Shown here: positions 8,215-11,031 of the stretch, in pieces
Numbering within the stretch: position 1 is the stretch's first letter
Layout of the letters: the number at the start of each line of letters is the position of its first letter
Source of the DNA: Proteobacteria bacterium UBA964
Lineage (GTDB): Bacteria > Pseudomonadota > Gammaproteobacteria > Steroidobacterales > Steroidobacteraceae
Assembly: GCA_002292945.1 (NCBI GenBank)
Contig: DBCG01000097.1
Location: 7,840 to 18,870, forward strand
DNA: 11,031 bases
Reading direction: 5' to 3'
Position numbers and translations under genes: made by a program
The notes under the pieces: generated by a model
Told to the model about the DNA's origin: nothing
Database searches by the model: none
The model's input: only the letters and a program-made list of their open reading frames with translations

Positions 8215-8264
8215 AGCGACATCTGGGCGCGGTCAGGCGCTGCCGCGATGACCCTGCACGGGCG

Positions 8265-8286
8265 CCCCGCTTGGGCGGGGGGGGGG
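8265..8286 (-). other. GC hairpin with G10/C10 homopolymer after the serine hydrolase
   Basis: CCCCGC (8265-8270) and GCGGGG (8275-8280) form a 6-bp stem with a 4-nt loop, and G residues run unbroken from 8277 to 8286. On the minus strand this lies 10-32 nt after the hydrolase stop. It may stop or stabilise the transcript, but no T-tract follows, so it is not a standard intrinsic terminator. Confidence 0.3.
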
Positions 8287-8296
8287 TGAAACCCGG

Positions 8297-9607
8297 TCAG
8301 GGCTCGAGCACGGCCTGGTAGACCTGGTTGTGCATGTCCTGATAGGTGCGGTTCGCTTGCCCGTCCGCGCCGCGCGCGACCTGGGCCAGCACGATGGCGA
8401 CGATCCCGGTGCTGGGGCTGACCATCCAGTTGGTGTCCATCACGCCCGGCCAGGTGTAGTCGCCGTCGCGGTTCGCTTGCGGTACATGCCGGAAATCGAT
8501 GACCGGCGAGACGCCGAGGCCGAACCCGAGTCCGCGCCAGGTGTCGCCGTAGGCCTTGCCCATCGCCGTATCGGGCACCTGTTGGCTGGTCATCAACTCG
8601 ACCGTCACCGGCGAGAGGTACTGACGACCTTCGAAGCGGCCCTTGTCGGCGAGCATCTGCGCGAACCGCAGATAATCGCCCGCGGTCGAGAGCAGGCCGC
8701 CGCCGCCCGAGATGAACGGGGGCGGAGCCGTCGGCGGTGCGGCAAAGGGCCCCCGAAGGGGTTCGAGCTTGCCGGCTGCGTTGCGGCGATAGATGGTCGC
8801 CACCCGACCCGCATCCGCCTCGGAGACGAAGAAGCCGGTGCGCGTCATGCCGAGCGGGTCGAACAGCCGCTTCTGCAGGAACTGGGCGAACGGCATGCCC
8901 GAGACGACCTCAACGAGGTGACCGAGCACATCGGTGGCGTAGCTGTAGCGCCAGTTCGACCCGGGCTCGAAATAGAGCGGCAGCGCGGCGAGTCGGCGGA
9001 TCTTCTCATCGGCGGTCTGCGGGCCGTAGAGGCTGAATGCTCCCCACTCGGCGGCGAGCGGCGAGGTCGTGTCGTACCCCGGGCCGTAGCCGAGGCCGCT
9101 GGTGTGCGTCAGCAACTGCCGCACCGTGATCGGGCGCTTGACGGGTTCGGTGCGCGGCTTGCCGGCGTCGTCCACGCCCACGACCACGCGCGACTGCGCA
9201 AAAGCGGGCAGATAGCGCGAGACCGGGTCGTCGAGCTGCAGCTTGCCCTCTTCGTAGAGCATCAGCACCGCCACCGAGGTGACCGGCTTCGTCATGCTGA
9301 AGATGCGGAAGCGCGTGTCGAGCGACATCGGGATCGCGCGCTCGCGGTCCTGCATGCCGACGGCGGTGGAATAGATGAGCTTGCCGTCGCGGGCGACCAA
9401 GATCGCGTACCCCGCCGCAGCATCGCGCTCGGTTTCACGGGAGAAAAATTCGCCCATCGCAGCGAGCCGCGCCGAGGACATCCCCACCGACTCGGGTTTG
9501 GCGCGCGGTAGCGGGTCACCGGGTGCGGCGGCGGCGGTGTGACCGACCAGCGTCATCGTGATGATCGGCAGCAGACTGGCTGCGCGGTTGTGGCCCGGTC
9601 GACTCAT
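8297..9607 (-). CDS. Exported serine hydrolase, beta-lactamase/class C-like esterase family
   Basis: This 436-residue protein has the fold shared by class C beta-lactamases, D-alanyl carboxypeptidases and EstB-type esterases, acting through a covalent acyl-serine. The nucleophile motif is SMTK (Ser104, Lys107). The second motif is YSY (221-223), where esterases of this family carry Tyr-Ser-Tyr/Asn. A glycine-rich SGGGGLLSTAGDY (300-312) and a C-terminal YTWPGVMDTNWMVSP (384-398) complete the site. DTRFRIFSMTKPVTSVAVLML and LLTHTSGLGYG are diagnostic of the family. Residues 1-28 form a signal peptide ending in Ala-rich HTAAAA, so it probably acts in the periplasm. The ATG at 9607 follows AAAGGGAG at a 7-nt spacing; longer frames extend into the antisense strand of the aldehyde dehydrogenase and are unlikely. 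Esterase rather than antibiotic-resistance activity is my preferred reading, from the YSY motif and overall resemblance; the substrate is unknown. Confidence 0.93.
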   Translation of the reverse strand: MSRPGHNRAASLLPIITMTLVGHTAAAAPGDPLPRAKPESVGMSSARLAAMGEFFSRETERDAAAGYAILVARDGKLIYSTAVGMQDRERAIPMSLDTRFRIFSMTKPVTSVAVLMLYEEGKLQLDDPVSRYLPAFAQSRVVVGVDDAGKPRTEPVKRPITVRQLLTHTSGLGYGPGYDTTSPLAAEWGAFSLYGPQTADEKIRRLAALPLYFEPGSNWRYSYATDVLGHLVEVVSGMPFAQFLQKRLFDPLGMTRTGFFVSEADAGRVATIYRRNAAGKLEPLRGPFAAPPTAPPPFISGGGGLLSTAGDYLRFAQMLADKGRFEGRQYLSPVTVELMTSQQVPDTAMGKAYGDTWRGLGFGLGVSPVIDFRHVPQANRDGDYTWPGVMDTNWMVSPSTGIVAIVLAQVARGADGQANRTYQDMHNQVYQAVLEP

Positions 9608-9614
9608 GGCATGG

Positions 9615-9641
9615 CTCCCTTTGACGCGTTGTTGCATTATA
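9615..9641 (-). promoter_or_regulatory. Sigma-70-like -10 box and ribosome site for the serine hydrolase
   Basis: The minus strand carries a perfect TATAAT at 9641-9636, followed by AAAGGGAG (9622-9615) and the ATG at 9607. A start of transcription near 9629 would give a leader of about 20 nt. The -35 region is poor: no TTGACA-like hexamer occurs at 16-18 bp spacing, so an activator may be needed. A second in-frame ATG overlaps the -10 box, but it lacks a ribosome site. Confidence 0.55.
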
Positions 9642-9682
9642 GGGGTGCGGATCATTTCTTGAGTCATCGAGGTGCGTTGAAG

Positions 9683-11031
9683 ATGAAATCGTTGCAGCAT
9701 TACATCGAGGGCCGATGGGTCGCGCCGGTCGTGATGGGCGAACGGTTCCCGGTGATCGATCCCGCGACCGAATCCCAGGTCGCCGAGATCTGCATGGGCA
9801 GTGCCGCCGATGTGGACCTCGCCGTGGCCGCCGCCTGCCGCGCATTCCCCGGCTTCTCGGCCACCCCGCTCGAAGCGCGTCTCGATGCGCTGCGCCGCAT
9901 CAATGAGGTGTTCAAGCGTCGCTTCGAAGAGATGGCTGATGCGATCACGACCGAGATGGGCGCGCCGCGCGACATGGCGCGCGAGGCGCAGGCGGCCTCT
10001 GGCCCCGGCCACATCGAGGCGACCATACAGGCTGCACAGCAGCTCGATTGGGAGGTGCGCATCGACGGCTCGAATGTGGTTCGGGAGCCGATCGGTGTCT
10101 GCGGCCTCGTCACCCCGTGGAACTGGCCGATCAACCAGATCCTCGCCAAGGTCGCACCGGCCATCGCTGCCGGCTGCACGATGGTGCTCAAGCCGAGCGA
10201 GCAGGCGCCGCTTTCGGCGCAGCTCATCGCCGAGTTCATCGATGAGGCCGGGCTACCCGCCGGCGTGTTCAACCTGGTGCATGGCAATGGGCCGTCGGTC
10301 GGCCATGCGATGAGCGCGCACCCGGACATCGAGATGATGTCCTTCACCGGCTCGACCCGCGCCGGCGTCGATGTCGCCAAGACCGCTGCCGACACCATCA
10401 AGCGTGTCGCGCAGGAGCTCGGCGGCAAGTCGCCCAACCTCATCTTCGCCGACGCCGATCTCGGTCGCGCCCTCGGCAACGCCATCCGCCGCTGCTTCTA
10501 CAACACCGGGCAATCCTGCAACGCCCCGACGCGTCTGCTGGTCGAGGCGTCGGTCTACGAGCGTGCAGTGGAGCTCATCAAGCCGCTCGCGGAGGCGACG
10601 AAGGTCGGCGATCCGCGCCAGCCTGGTCGTCACCTCGGGCCGCTCTCTTCCCGCATCCAGTTCGAGCGTGTCCAGCGTTACATGCAGATCGGCATCGATG
10701 AGGGCGCGCGCCTGGTCGCAGGCGGCCCGGGCCGACCGGAGGGCATCGATCGCGGATTCTTCGTGAAGCCGACGGTGTTCGCGGATGTGCACAACGGCAT
10801 GCGCATCGCGCGCGAGGAGATCTTCGGGCCGGTGCTCTCGATGATCCCGTTCAAGGACCTCGAGGACGCCATCGCCATCGCCAACGACACGCCCTACGGC
10901 CTTGCGGCGTATCTGTTCACCAGCGACCTCGACAAGGCGCGCACCGTCGCCCGTCGCCTGCGCGCCGGCAGCGTGCACATCAACGGCGCCGGCCAGGGCT
11001 ACATGGAGCCGTTCGGCGGTTTCAAGCAGTC
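9683..11031 (+). CDS. NAD(P)-dependent aldehyde dehydrogenase (3' end outside window)
   Basis: This is a cytoplasmic aldehyde dehydrogenase that oxidises an aldehyde to its acid with NAD(P)+. 449 residues are visible of a family normally near 475-500, so only the last few dozen are missing. The active site is intact: Asn147 in TPWNWP, Lys170 in LKPSE, FTGSTRAG at 221-228 contacting the cofactor, general base Glu245 in QELGGKSPN, nucleophile Cys279 in TGQSCNAPTR, and EEIFGPV near 378-384. Glu173 after KPS favours NAD+ over NADP+. The ATG at 9683 begins KSLQHYIEGRWV, the normal N-terminus of the family, with a weak GAGG 10 nt upstream. No clear plus-strand promoter is visible in the 75 bp shared with the divergent hydrolase. 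The substrate cannot be fixed; the core resembles general aldehyde dehydrogenases used in catabolism of aromatic or alkyl aldehydes. Confidence 0.96.
   Translation, partial: MKSLQHYIEGRWVAPVVMGERFPVIDPATESQVAEICMGSAADVDLAVAAACRAFPGFSATPLEARLDALRRINEVFKRRFEEMADAITTEMGAPRDMAREAQAASGPGHIEATIQAAQQLDWEVRIDGSNVVREPIGVCGLVTPWNWPINQILAKVAPAIAAGCTMVLKPSEQAPLSAQLIAEFIDEAGLPAGVFNLVHGNGPSVGHAMSAHPDIEMMSFTGSTRAGVDVAKTAADTIKRVAQELGGKSPNLIFADADLGRALGNAIRRCFYNTGQSCNAPTRLLVEASVYERAVELIKPLAEATKVGDPRQPGRHLGPLSSRIQFERVQRYMQIGIDEGARLVAGGPGRPEGIDRGFFVKPTVFADVHNGMRIAREEIFGPVLSMIPFKDLEDAIAIANDTPYGLAAYLFTSDLDKARTVARRLRAGSVHINGAGQGYMEPFGGFKQ

Larger units (their letters stand above)
8045..8296. other. 252-bp intergenic region upstream of the TonB receptor
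   Basis: This stretch lies between the serine hydrolase stop and the receptor start and should hold the receptor promoter. I find no convincing -35/-10 pair on the minus strand. It contains a 10-bp imperfect inverted repeat (8184-8214), a second copy of its left half-site at 8222-8230, a GC hairpin joined to a G10 run (8265-8286), and a short dyad AACACAGCGTGTT at 8061-8073 close to the ribosome site. No convincing gene is present. Confidence 0.7.

Noticed and set aside
8347..8479. Repeated GCGGTTCGCTTGC within the serine hydrolase gene
   Set aside because: It reflects two QANR tetrapeptides in the protein; a coincidence of codon choice with no wider repeat around it.
8330..9511. Plus-strand open frame of 393 codons antisense to the serine hydrolase
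   Set aside because: His/Arg/Gly/Ala-rich shadow without motifs; the minus strand carries the SMTK and YSY catalytic motifs.
8297..9607. Serine hydrolase as an AmpC antibiotic-resistance beta-lactamase
   Set aside because: It has the family fold, but YSY replaces the YxN typical of AmpC and no KTG motif is seen at the third position; esterase or peptidase activity fits better.
9621..9640. Plus-strand promoter TTGACG with CATTAT for the aldehyde dehydrogenase
   Set aside because: The two hexamers are only 8 bp apart, too close for a sigma-70 promoter; at 17 bp spacing the -10 candidate is GGTGCG.
9608..10012. N-terminal extension of the serine hydrolase to 10012
   Set aside because: It would run antisense through the aldehyde dehydrogenase and bury the signal peptide; the ATG at 9607 has a good ribosome site.

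Overview
This is a GC-rich window from a Gram-negative, probably proteobacterial, chromosome. The evidence is a TonB-dependent outer-membrane receptor, exported proteins with Sec-type signal peptides, and strong GC bias that opens long antisense frames over nearly every gene. The receptor's N-terminus, the TPR-sulfotransferase and the spinster-like MFS carrier resemble families common in sphingomonads and in Steroidobacter/Nevskia-type gammaproteobacteria. That placement is an inference; the window has no rRNA or other marker gene. I see no tRNA, rRNA, CRISPR array, transposase, integrase or attachment site.

Layout: six genes lie on the minus strand and one on the plus strand. Reading the minus strand from right to left: an exported serine hydrolase of the beta-lactamase/esterase fold (9607-8297); a 252-bp non-coding gap with palindromic sequence and a G10 tract; a large TonB-dependent receptor (8044-5357, TTG start); an intrinsic terminator (5341-5308); a TPR-sulfotransferase (5294-3285, GTG start); a 90-bp gap with a hairpin over the next ribosome-binding site; an MFS carrier (3194-1857, GTG start); a PotD-like periplasmic binding protein (1860-778) overlapping the MFS stop by ATGA; and a PotA-like ABC ATPase (767 to beyond position 1). 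On the plus strand, an aldehyde dehydrogenase (9683 to beyond 11031) diverges from the serine hydrolase across a 75-bp shared upstream region.

How the genes may work together: the receptor could bring a ligand across the outer membrane. The MFS carrier, and the binding protein plus ABC ATPase with permeases presumably just beyond position 1, would act at the inner membrane. The TPR-sulfotransferase would transfer sulfate from PAPS to an unknown acceptor. The serine hydrolase and aldehyde dehydrogenase could be an ester-cleaving and aldehyde-oxidising pair. The co-directional order and tight spacing are visible in the sequence; the shared pathway and the ligand are inference. The most unusual points are the TonB receptor/TPR-sulfotransferase/MFS/ABC array, a terminator only 13 nt before the sulfotransferase start, four tight cysteine pairs in the receptor, and a binding protein that has lost acidic polyamine-binding positions.
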